Shown here one piece after another: positions 1 to 6,965 of a stretch of DNA of 64,000 bases. Source of the stretch: Marinobacterium halophilum (lineage in GTDB: Bacteria; Pseudomonadota; Gammaproteobacteria; Pseudomonadales; Balneatricaceae); the NCBI RefSeq assembly GCF_003014615.1, contig NZ_PYGI01000018.1, forward strand, positions 38,604 to 102,603, in the 5' to 3' direction. The position numbers and the translations under genes are program-made. Within the stretch, counting starts at the first letter, position 1; each line of letters starts with the position of its first letter. The notes under the pieces are model-generated. The model was not told where the DNA came from. It saw only the letters and a list, made by a program, of their open reading frames with translations, and made no database searches.

Positions 1-1074
1 ACGGCTGATGTCGATAACAAACTCAACATGCTGCTGTTCACCCTGTCGCTGATGATCGGTACTGCGGGCCTGCCGCACGTTATCATCCGCTTCTTCACCG
101 TACCCAAGGTGGCTGATGCACGCTGGTCTGCCGGCTGGGCACTGATCTTCATCGCACTGCTGTACCTGACGGCTCCGGCTGTTGGTTCCATGGCGCGTCT
201 GAACCTGATCAAAACCGTCTACCCGGCGGGTGTTGAGCAAGATGCACTGTTGTATGCCGATCGTCCCGAGTGGGTCAAAACCTGGGAAGAAACCGGTCTG
301 GTCAAGTATGAAGACAAGAACGCAGACGGCCGTATCCAGATGTACAACGACAAGGCTGGCAGTGCTGAAGCTGACGCTTTTGCTGCAACCGCTGAGGCAC
401 GTGGCTGGAACGGTAACGAACTGGTCGTGAACAACGATATTCTGGTACTGGCTAACCCTGAAATTGCACAGCTGCCAGGTTGGGTTATCGGCCTGATTGC
501 GGCGGGTGGTATTGCGGCTGCGCTGTCTACTGCAGCGGGTCTGTTGCTGGCGATCTCTTCGGCGATTTCCCATGACTTGATCAAAACCATGATCAATCCG
601 AACATCAGTGAAAAAGGCGAACTGACGGCTGCCCGTATCTCCATGGGTGTGGCGATTCTGGTCGCAACCTATCTGGGCTTGAATCCGCCCGGGTTCGCCG
701 CGCAGACGGTCGCACTGGCCTTCGGTATTGCAGGTGCCTCCATCTTCCCGGCGTTGATGATGGGTATCTTCTCCAAGCGTGTGAACAACAAGGGTGCAGT
801 TGCCGGTATGGTAGCGGGTCTGACGGCTACGCTGGTATACATCTTCACCTTCCTGGGCTGGTTCTTCATTCCGGGTACCGCAACGCTGGCGAATACGCCT
901 GATAACTGGATCCTGGGCATCTCGCCGCTGTCGTTTGGTGCGATTGGTGCGATGATCAACTTCGCCGTGGCCTTCGCCGTGTCGTACATGACTGACGAGC
1001 CGCCGGTTGAAATTCAGGAGCTGGTTGAAAGCGTACGCTACCCGAAAGGTGCTGGTGCCGCAGTTGACCACTAA
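1..1074 (+). CDS. Sodium:solute symporter (VC_2705-like), 3' part only
   Basis: This is the C-terminal 357 residues of an SSS-family cation/solute symporter. The reading frame is open from base 1, so the gene begins before the window. Several hydrophobic segments are visible, and the family-like stretch GTAGLPHVIIRFFTVP lies near the start. The protein is clearly a paralogue of the complete symporter at 2083-3855: the GTAGLPHV, SAGWALIFIA and AALSTAAGLLL blocks align throughout. An EF-hand-like loop (DKNADGRI) sits in the hydrophilic insert at 313-348. VC_2705-type proteins resemble the acetate permease ActP, so a small carboxylate is a plausible substrate, but the sequence does not fix it. 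A strong terminator follows. Confidence 0.93.
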   Translation, partial: TADVDNKLNMLLFTLSLMIGTAGLPHVIIRFFTVPKVADARWSAGWALIFIALLYLTAPAVGSMARLNLIKTVYPAGVEQDALLYADRPEWVKTWEETGLVKYEDKNADGRIQMYNDKAGSAEADAFAATAEARGWNGNELVVNNDILVLANPEIAQLPGWVIGLIAAGGIAAALSTAAGLLLAISSAISHDLIKTMINPNISEKGELTAARISMGVAILVATYLGLNPPGFAAQTVALAFGIAGASIFPALMMGIFSKRVNNKGAVAGMVAGLTATLVYIFTFLGWFFIPGTATLANTPDNWILGISPLSFGAIGAMINFAVAFAVSYMTDEPPVEIQELVESVRYPKGAGAAVDH

Positions 1075-1125
1075 GCATAATAGACCCGAGACGGGCCGCG
1101 AGGCCTGACCAAGGGTGAACTACCT

Positions 1126-1155
1126 CGGGCTTCCAATTGGAAGCCCGACTTTTTT
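1126..1155 (+). terminator. Rho-independent terminator after the first symporter
   Basis: A perfect 9-bp stem (CGGGCTTCC / GGAAGCCCG) with an AATT loop is followed by AC and a run of six T. It lies between the partial symporter (stop 1072-1074) and the gene starting at 1171. Confidence 0.9.
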
Positions 1156-1170
1156 CGGGAATGGAAACAT

Positions 1171-1680
1171 ATGATCTGGAATCTGGTTGCAGTCGTGTTT
1201 GCGGGTTTGGGAGCGGCAGGCGTCGCGATGTTGTTGCGCCTGTTGAGCAAAAAGAAACTGCCAAAGTGGATTATTCCGGCATTTGCCGGTGTCGGCATGT
1301 TGGCCAGTCAAATCTACATGGAGTACACGGCACTGGATCTGATCAAGCAACGGTTGCCTGAAGGGACTGTGGTCATGTCCACTGAAACCGGCTCCATGGT
1401 GTGGCGTCCCTGGACCTACTATTACCCGATGGATGTGGCGTTCACCGCGCTGGACGAACGCAGTATCGAGCGAGGTTTCAATAACGGCAAACAGGGAGTC
1501 AAGTTTGTGCTTTACCGTTTTGAAAAGCATTATGTGGCTCAAGTAAAGCCGCATCAGCAGTTGCTGGATTGTGAAAGTGGCAACATGCTGACGCTGGATG
1601 AGCAGGGTCAGCCGGATCTTGCGTCGGTCGTTAAGCTGGAAGCGGGAGACCGCTTGCGCCAACGGCTTTGTCAGGGCTAA
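1171..1680 (+). CDS. Hypothetical inner-membrane protein
   Basis: This 169-residue protein is not recognised as a named family. Two hydrophobic segments near the N-terminus (about residues 3-22 and 33-50) are separated by a basic stretch with several Lys, so it is probably anchored in the inner membrane. A soluble domain of about 115 residues follows. The start follows a short purine-rich CGGGA about 10 bases upstream. It lies between two paralogous symporter units, with a terminator before it and a hairpin after it, and may be transcribed alone. No catalytic motif is visible. Confidence 0.7.
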   Translation: MIWNLVAVVFAGLGAAGVAMLLRLLSKKKLPKWIIPAFAGVGMLASQIYMEYTALDLIKQRLPEGTVVMSTETGSMVWRPWTYYYPMDVAFTALDERSIERGFNNGKQGVKFVLYRFEKHYVAQVKPHQQLLDCESGNMLTLDEQGQPDLASVVKLEAGDRLRQRLCQG

Positions 1681-1695
1681 GCCGAAGTCTGTAAT

Positions 1696-1715
1696 GCTCC
1701 GACTAAAGTCGGGGC
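1696..1715 (+). promoter_or_regulatory. Inverted repeat upstream of the DUF4212/symporter pair
   Basis: An 8-bp imperfect stem (GCTCCGAC / GTCGGGGC, one G-T pair) with a TAAA loop lies 79 bases before the DUF4212 start. It is followed by ATATTTA rather than a T-run, so it does not look like a terminator. The dyad could be an operator for the symporter operon or part of its leader. The regulator is unknown. Confidence 0.35.
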
Positions 1716-1793
1716 ATATTTACCCCCCTGTGTTTGTTAGATTCAGGTAAACCTCAGCGGTTTCACCAGTAATAACAACAACAGGATGGTGTA

Positions 1794-2054
1794 ATGTCTG
1801 CGCAAAATGAAAGTGCCCGTTCCTACTGGCGCGAAAACCTCAGAATCATCATGACCTACATGGTCATCTGGTTCGCTGCCTCCTACGGATGTGGCATCCT
1901 CTTCGTCGATGAACTGGATCAAATTCAATTCTTCGGCTTCCCGCTTGGCTTCTGGTTTGCCCAACAGGGTGCCATCTACGTATTTATTGGCCTGATCTGG
2001 GCATACGTCTTCAGCATGAACCGGCTGGACGAAAAATACGACGTACACGAATAA
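1794..2054 (+). CDS. DUF4212 protein, small subunit of sodium/substrate symporter
   Basis: This 86-residue protein has two transmembrane helices (about residues 18-38 and 49-72) with short polar ends. The length, the YWRENLRI start and the FPLGFWFAQQG stretch match the DUF4212 / 'symporter small subunit' family. In many gammaproteobacteria this family sits directly upstream of VC_2705-type symporters, as it does here (28 bases before 2083). The pairing suggests it assists folding or function of the permease, much as YjcH accompanies ActP; that role is inferred. The start follows an AGGATGG element. Confidence 0.9.
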   Translation: MSAQNESARSYWRENLRIIMTYMVIWFAASYGCGILFVDELDQIQFFGFPLGFWFAQQGAIYVFIGLIWAYVFSMNRLDEKYDVHE

Positions 2055-2082
2055 CAATAACTAAGTTAAGGAAGGCTTTGTT

Positions 2083-3855
2083 ATGAGTCTTGACCTGCTC
2101 ACCTATATTTTCATCGGTGGCTCTTTTGCGCTCTATATCGCGATTGCGATCTGGGCTCGCGCCGGATCTACCAAGGAGTTCTACATTGCTGGCGGTGGTG
2201 TACCACCGGTTGCCAACGGTATGGCCACAGCGGCCGACTGGATGTCTGCAGCTTCTTTCATCTCCCTGGCCGGTATTGTGTCCTTTATCGGCCGTGACGG
2301 TGCCGCTTATCTGATGGGCTGGACCGGTGGCTATGTACTGCTGGCAATGCTGCTGGCACCTTATCTGCGCAAGTTTGGCAAGTTCACCGTGCCTGATTTC
2401 GTCGGTGACCGTTACTACTCCAGCACGGCACGCACGATTGCCGTGATCTGTACCATCGTGATCTCGTTTACTTATGTTGCTGGCCAGATGCGCGGCGTAG
2501 GCATCGTATTTTCGCGTTACCTGCATGTGGATATCACCACCGGTGTTGTGGTCGGCATGATTATTGTTTTCTTCTACGCTGTACTGGGGGGCATGAAAGG
2601 GATTACCTATACCCAGGTCGCACAGTATTGCGTGCTGATTCTGGCTTTCATGGTGCCAGCCATTTTCCTGTCGATGCAGGTGACGGGGCATATACTGCCG
2701 CAAACGGGTCTGGGCGCGACGTTGGACAGCGGTAAAACGGTGCTGACAACACTTAATGAACTGTCGGTTGAATTGGGCTTTGACCAGTATACGCAGGGCA
2801 ACAAGACGACCATCGACATGTTCTTCATGACGGCAGCGTTGATGTGTGGCACCGCGGGCTTGCCGCACGTCATCGTGCGTTTCTTCACTGTGCCGCGGGT
2901 CAAGGATGCGCGTATTTCTGCGGGCTGGGCCCTGATCTTCATCGCTATTCTCTATACCACTGTACCGGCCGTGGCAGGCTTCGGTCGTGTCAACCTGATC
3001 GAAACCATCAACGGCGCAGACAGCAACGGGGTGGAGTACACCCAGATGCCGAGCTGGTTCAAAAACTGGGAAGAGTCCGGCCTTATTGCCTGGGTCGACA
3101 AGAACGGTGACGGCAAGGTGTACTACTCGGCAGGCAATGCCTTTGAAGGTGGCAAGCCGGTCTTTGTCGAAGGGGTTGGTGACAGCGGCGAGCGCCTGAC
3201 ATCGAACGCGACCGCCAATGCCAGTGAGGTCTATGTAGACCGCGACATCATGGTGCTGGCGAATCCTGAAATTGCCAACCTGCCTGACTGGGTAATCGCG
3301 CTGGTAGCGGCAGGTGCTGTGGCGGCGGCACTGTCGACGGCGGCAGGTCTGTTGCTGGTGATTTCGACCTCGATCTCGCATGACTTGATGAAACGAACCA
3401 TCAATCCGAGCATTAGCGATAAGCAGGAACTGCGTTATGCACGCATGGCTGCAATCGTTGCCATCCTCATCGCCGGTTACTTCGGTATCAATCCGCCGGG
3501 CTTTGTCGCCCAGGTGGTGGCGCTGGCATTTGGCCTGGCAGCCTCGTCGGTGTTCCCGGTGATCATCATGGGCATCTTCAGCACCCGCATGAATACCCAG
3601 GGCGCCGTATCCGGCATGGTTGTGGGTCTGGCGAGTACTATTGCCTATATCGTCTACTTCAAGTTCATGGGCGGGACGGCAGACCAGTGGTGGTTCGGTA
3701 TTTCACCGGAAGGCTTTGGCACCGTCGGCATGATTCTGAACTTCGTTGTGGCTATGCTGGTATCCAGCGTAACCCCGCCGCCACCCGCGGAAATTCAGGC
3801 CATCATCGAGGATATCCGTATCCCGCGTGGCGCAGCGGAAGCCCACGTTCACTAA
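2083..3855 (+). CDS. Sodium:solute symporter, VC_2705 subfamily
   Basis: This complete SSS-family symporter of 590 residues has about 13 predicted membrane segments. It begins with a hydrophobic helix, carries the early WMSAASFISLAG block typical of ActP-like permeases, and shares its C-terminal half with the partial gene at 1-1074. A hydrophilic insert of about 85 residues (roughly residues 305-390) separates two membrane bundles and contains an EF-hand-like DKNGDGKV loop. The start follows AAGGAAGG. It forms a unit with the DUF4212 gene upstream and ends in a terminator at 3878. The substrate is probably a small carboxylate such as acetate, by analogy with ActP only. Confidence 0.93.
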   Translation: MSLDLLTYIFIGGSFALYIAIAIWARAGSTKEFYIAGGGVPPVANGMATAADWMSAASFISLAGIVSFIGRDGAAYLMGWTGGYVLLAMLLAPYLRKFGKFTVPDFVGDRYYSSTARTIAVICTIVISFTYVAGQMRGVGIVFSRYLHVDITTGVVVGMIIVFFYAVLGGMKGITYTQVAQYCVLILAFMVPAIFLSMQVTGHILPQTGLGATLDSGKTVLTTLNELSVELGFDQYTQGNKTTIDMFFMTAALMCGTAGLPHVIVRFFTVPRVKDARISAGWALIFIAILYTTVPAVAGFGRVNLIETINGADSNGVEYTQMPSWFKNWEESGLIAWVDKNGDGKVYYSAGNAFEGGKPVFVEGVGDSGERLTSNATANASEVYVDRDIMVLANPEIANLPDWVIALVAAGAVAAALSTAAGLLLVISTSISHDLMKRTINPSISDKQELRYARMAAIVAILIAGYFGINPPGFVAQVVALAFGLAASSVFPVIIMGIFSTRMNTQGAVSGMVVGLASTIAYIVYFKFMGGTADQWWFGISPEGFGTVGMILNFVVAMLVSSVTPPPPAEIQAIIEDIRIPRGAAEAHVH

Positions 3856-3877
3856 GCCGATCAGTCATGACAGGGAG

Positions 3878-3913
3878 CGGGGGCATGCCGGCATGAAGGT
3901 ATGCCCCCGTTTT
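3878..3913 (+). terminator. Rho-independent terminator after the symporter
   Basis: A stem of 12 pairs including one G-T (core CGGGGGCAT / ATGCCCCCG, extended by GCC / GGT) has a loop of about 8 bases and is followed by TTTT. It sits 22 bases after the symporter stop and before the RBS of the DUF294 gene. Confidence 0.85.
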
Positions 3914-3942
3914 ATTCCGGACCCGAAAAACAGAGGGACAGA

Positions 3943-5772
3943 ATGCCTAACTCATTCAAGATGGATAACATCCCGTTCAGTTTATTGACGGATGCCGAAC
4001 AGACGCTGCTGCGTGCCAACCTGGATATCGGCTACTTCCAGAAAGGCGAAAAGGTCATCACGGCGGGGGAAGTGCCGGATGGCGTGTACGTCATTCTGAA
4101 AGGCTGTGTCAGCGAAAGTGAAGCGATCGAAGCCGGTGTCGAAGCCCCACAGCAGGTCTTTGTGCAGTACCAGAATGAAGATTATTTCGGTGGCTGGTCA
4201 GCCCTTCGGGGTAAGGCGATCCATAACTTTGTCGCTGAAGAAGAAACGATCTGTCATATCCTGCCGACACGGACATTGCTGGATCTGATCGCGAGCAACG
4301 CCCAGTTTGCCGACTACTTCCAGCAGAATCTGGCGGTCAAGCGCGAGATCGTTGCCCAGCATGGCAGCAATCAGGATATGGCCGAGTTCATGTTGGCCAA
4401 GATTACCGCTGCAGCCGTCCGTGATCCCCTTATCGTGGAGCAGGGCACCAGCATCCGTGATGCGACCGAACTGATGCGCACCCACAAGGCGGACTGTGTG
4501 CTGGCGCGCAAGGGCGGTCGGCTGGGGATGGTGACCGGGACCGATCTGCTGGATGCGGTGGTACTCAAGCAGTTGCCGCTGGAAACCGATGTGTCCGATA
4601 TCGCCAGCTACCGCCTGGTAACCATCGACCATCAGGATTACCTGTTCAACGCACTGGTGATGATGACGCAGCAGCAGATTGAGCGCGTGGTAGTGATGGC
4701 GGGGGACGAGATGGTTGGCGTGGTCGAGTTGACCGACGTGCTTAGCTATTTCTCCAGCCACTCCCATGTGATCGGTCTGCGTATTGAGCGTGCAGCCAGT
4801 GTGGATCAGCTGCGTGAAGCCGCGCAGGGACTGAACGACCTGATCAAGGCGTTGATCTCCAGCGGGGTCAAAATCCGCTTCACCATGGACCTGTTGGCCG
4901 CGATGAATGGTCGCATCATCTCCAAACTGTTCGACCTGATCATCCCTGCGGACATGCAGCCGCATGTGTGTCTGATCGTGATGGGCTCCGAAGGACGGGC
5001 TGAGCAGATCATGAAAACCGATCAGGACAACGCGCTTATTTTTCGTGACAATCTGGCCTGGCCCGGCATGCAGGCGACCATGCAGCACTTCAGTGACACG
5101 CTGATCTCTTTCGGCTTTCCGCCATGCCCCGGGAATATCATGGTGTCCAATCCGGCCTGGGTGAACTCTGTTGGTGACTGGACTCAGCGCTTGAGCGACT
5201 GGGCGGCGACCTGTGAAGGTAGTGCGCAAATGCAGTTGGCCATAGCGGTCGACGCCAAGCCGGTGGCCGGCAATGAAGCGTTGTTCAAGGTCGCACGCAA
5301 CTGGTTTCTGCGGCATCTGCGTAACAATGATGTCTTCTTTTCCCATTTTGCCCGTGCGGCGGTGGAGTTCGACACACCGTTGACCTTTTTTGGCAATTTG
5401 AAGGATCGTGGGCAACTGGATATCAAGAAGGGTGGTATTTTCCCCATCGTGCATGGTGTGCGTACGCTGGCGCTTGAGCATCGTATTCTCAAGACCAATA
5501 CGTTTCAGCGTATAGAACTGCTGATGGAGCAGGGCGTGATGGAGGAACAGCACGGCAAGGATCTGGCCGAGGCGCTGGCACTTTGTATTCAGCTACGGCT
5601 ACGACAGCAAATTCTGCGTGCAGAGGAAGCAGAAGACGGTATCGACCCGACGCCTAACCTGATTGACCTGCAGCAGCTGAACAAACTGGAGCGTGACCTG
5701 CTGCGTGATGCACTGCATGTGGTGAAAGGATTCAAAAAGCACTTGGCACAGCGCTATCACCTGGGAGGCTAA
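3943..5772 (+). CDS. cNMP-binding / CBS-pair / DUF294 nucleotidyltransferase-like protein
   Basis: This 609-residue cytoplasmic protein has a cyclic-nucleotide-binding fold (about residues 10-125), a pair of CBS domains (about 145-275), then a DUF294 nucleotidyltransferase-like domain. The latter has a GSEGR motif near residue 348 and a TDQDNAL acidic motif near 360, and the conserved DUF294 C-terminal domain follows. The layout suggests a sensor of nucleotides coupled to a nucleotidyl-transfer reaction whose target is unknown. I chose the ATG at 3943 because AGAGGGA lies just upstream; an in-frame ATG at 3901 falls inside the terminator stem. The exonuclease gene starts 6 bases after the stop, so the two are probably co-transcribed. 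Confidence 0.88.
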   Translation: MPNSFKMDNIPFSLLTDAEQTLLRANLDIGYFQKGEKVITAGEVPDGVYVILKGCVSESEAIEAGVEAPQQVFVQYQNEDYFGGWSALRGKAIHNFVAEEETICHILPTRTLLDLIASNAQFADYFQQNLAVKREIVAQHGSNQDMAEFMLAKITAAAVRDPLIVEQGTSIRDATELMRTHKADCVLARKGGRLGMVTGTDLLDAVVLKQLPLETDVSDIASYRLVTIDHQDYLFNALVMMTQQQIERVVVMAGDEMVGVVELTDVLSYFSSHSHVIGLRIERAASVDQLREAAQGLNDLIKALISSGVKIRFTMDLLAAMNGRIISKLFDLIIPADMQPHVCLIVMGSEGRAEQIMKTDQDNALIFRDNLAWPGMQATMQHFSDTLISFGFPPCPGNIMVSNPAWVNSVGDWTQRLSDWAATCEGSAQMQLAIAVDAKPVAGNEALFKVARNWFLRHLRNNDVFFSHFARAAVEFDTPLTFFGNLKDRGQLDIKKGGIFPIVHGVRTLALEHRILKTNTFQRIELLMEQGVMEEQHGKDLAEALALCIQLRLRQQILRAEEAEDGIDPTPNLIDLQQLNKLERDLLRDALHVVKGFKKHLAQRYHLGG

Positions 5773-5778
5773 ACCACG

Positions 5779-6408
5779 ATGATCATCCCACGCTCAATAC
5801 GGCGTATGAAAGAGAAGCGCGAGCACCGCGAAGGTCCTTGGGCGCATTTGTTCGAACGCTATGATGGGGACGAAGTGGTATCACTGGACTGTGAAACCAC
5901 CAGTCTTGATGTGAAAAAGGCGGAGATCCTTTCGATCGGTGCCGTACGCGTTAAGGGACGCAAGGTGATCACCAGTGAGCGGTTGGACATCAAGTTAAAA
6001 CCGCCGAAAAGTCTCAGTGGTGACTCGATCAAGATCCACAAGATTCGGGCCAGTGATCTTGCTGATGGTATAGAGCTGGACGACGCGCTGGAACAGGTAC
6101 TTGCCTTTGTGGGTAACCGCCCGATACTGGGGTATTACGTCAACTTCGATATTCGCATGTTGGACAAGTTCATCCGGCCGCGGTATGGCTTCGGGTTGCC
6201 CAACAAGGCGATAGAGCTGTCACACGTTTACCACGACATCATCAAATGGAAGCACATTGGTGGTGATGTCGATCTGCGCTTTGACACCATTGCCGGTAAA
6301 TTGGATATCCCCATCCTTGAACGCCATACGGCCTTGGGCGACGCGATCACGGTTGCTCTGATGTATGTACGACTGAAATATGGCGTGGCACCTGATATCA
6401 GTTACTGA
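5779..6408 (+). CDS. 3'-5' exonuclease, DnaQ/PolC-epsilon-like (DEDDh)
   Basis: This 209-residue nuclease has all five DEDDh residues: D37 and E39 in SLDCETT, D124 in NFDIRMLD, and H183 and D188 in ERHTALGDA. It is related to the proofreading epsilon subunit of DNA polymerase III but is shorter than E. coli DnaQ and lacks an obvious polymerase-binding tail. It is therefore more likely an accessory nuclease than the replicative DnaQ. The basic N-terminus (RRMKEKREHRE) could contact nucleic acid. It lies 6 bases after the DUF294 gene and ends in the terminator at 6435. A DUF294/DnaQ-like pair beside this type of symporter is recalled from other gammaproteobacteria, but why they are grouped is not known. 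Confidence 0.88.
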   Translation: MIIPRSIRRMKEKREHREGPWAHLFERYDGDEVVSLDCETTSLDVKKAEILSIGAVRVKGRKVITSERLDIKLKPPKSLSGDSIKIHKIRASDLADGIELDDALEQVLAFVGNRPILGYYVNFDIRMLDKFIRPRYGFGLPNKAIELSHVYHDIIKWKHIGGDVDLRFDTIAGKLDIPILERHTALGDAITVALMYVRLKYGVAPDISY

Positions 6409-6434
6409 GCCGTGTATAGTGTGACGTTGATCGA

Positions 6435-6458
6435 AGCGGGCCATATGGCCCGCTTTTT
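6435..6458 (+). terminator. Rho-independent terminator after the exonuclease gene
   Basis: An 8-bp perfect stem (AGCGGGCC / GGCCCGCT) with an ATAT loop runs straight into TTTT. It starts 26 bases after the exonuclease stop. Its 3' arm and T-run are shared with the sigma54 promoter candidate at 6446-6461. Confidence 0.9.
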
Positions 6459-6461
6459 GCT
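6446..6461 (+). promoter_or_regulatory. sigma54 (-24/-12) promoter candidate for fliE operon
   Basis: TGGCCCGCTTTTTGCT matches the consensus TGGCACG-N4-TTGCW at all defined positions except one (A to C), with the invariant GG and GC correctly spaced. Start of transcription would be near 6473, giving a leader of about 113 bases to fliE. In Pseudomonas fliE is a FleQ/RpoN-dependent class II operon. The element overlaps the terminator of the preceding gene. Confidence 0.65.
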
Positions 6462-6531
6462 TGATAGAAGCGATGAGACTCGGTTAATACCGTTATACGT
6501 CAGTATATTGTCGAATTGGTACCCTTCGGGC

Positions 6532-6559
6532 TTGATGCGGAGAGGGCGCACTCTATAAT
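6532..6559 (+). promoter_or_regulatory. Possible sigma70 promoter upstream of fliE
   Basis: TTGATG and a perfect TATAAT are separated by 16 bases, about 27 bases before the fliE ATG. It could add basal transcription to the sigma54 promoter, or be a chance match. Only the -10 box is strong. Confidence 0.35.
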
Positions 6560-6585
6560 GTCAAAATATTGCCACAGGGAGGCAG

Positions 6586-6942
6586 ATGAGCATGATCGAT
6601 CGTGCTGATATCAACAGCCTGCTGTCGCAGATGCGCACGATGCGCACCGATATGCAACAGGGCGTGGCACCGGTTGCCCGGCCGGATTTCAACACCCCGG
6701 GTATCAGCAAGACGGAGAGTACCGGTTTTGCCGATCTGTTGAAGAATGCGGTGGATAATGTCAATGCGCACCAGTCAGAAGCGTCCAAGTTGAGGACCGC
6801 TTATGAGCAGGGCGATCCATCGGTAGACCTGTCAGAAGTCATGATTCAAGCCCAGAAGGCGTCCGTCTCGTTCCAGGCGATGACTCAGGTACGTAATCGC
6901 CTGGTGTCCGCGTATGAAGATGTTATGAAGATGCCGATCTGA
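6586..6942 (+). CDS. fliE: Flagellar hook-basal body protein FliE
   Basis: This 118-residue protein is of the usual FliE length. The conserved C-terminal half (SFQAMTQVRNRLVSAYEDVMKM) is the helical part that links the MS ring to the rod in the flagellar basal body. FliE also aids export of rod proteins. AGGGAGG precedes two in-frame ATG codons (6586 and 6592); the second has the better spacing, so the product may be two residues shorter. It is the first gene of the fliEFGHIJ block, with fliF 23 bases downstream. Confidence 0.95.
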   Translation: MSMIDRADINSLLSQMRTMRTDMQQGVAPVARPDFNTPGISKTESTGFADLLKNAVDNVNAHQSEASKLRTAYEQGDPSVDLSEVMIQAQKASVSFQAMTQVRNRLVSAYEDVMKMPI

Positions 6943-6965
6943 GGCATGTAACCGGTTAGGATTGA

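Noticed and set aside
2011..3381. Long - strand open frame opposite the symporter (456 codons)
   Set aside because: It is the shadow of a clear membrane-protein gene, lacks family features and is rich in His/Arg/Gln as antisense frames are. The same holds for long antisense frames at 4198-5553, 6885-8864, 9387-11030, 27072-28382 and 42279-43850.
3901..3942. Upstream ATG extending the DUF294 protein by 14 residues
   Set aside because: The extra codons lie in the terminator stem and T-run; ATG 3943 has a good RBS.
6517..6532. Second sigma54-like site before fliE
   Set aside because: GG and GC are correctly spaced, but the -12 box reads GGGCT and is much poorer than the site at 6446-6461.
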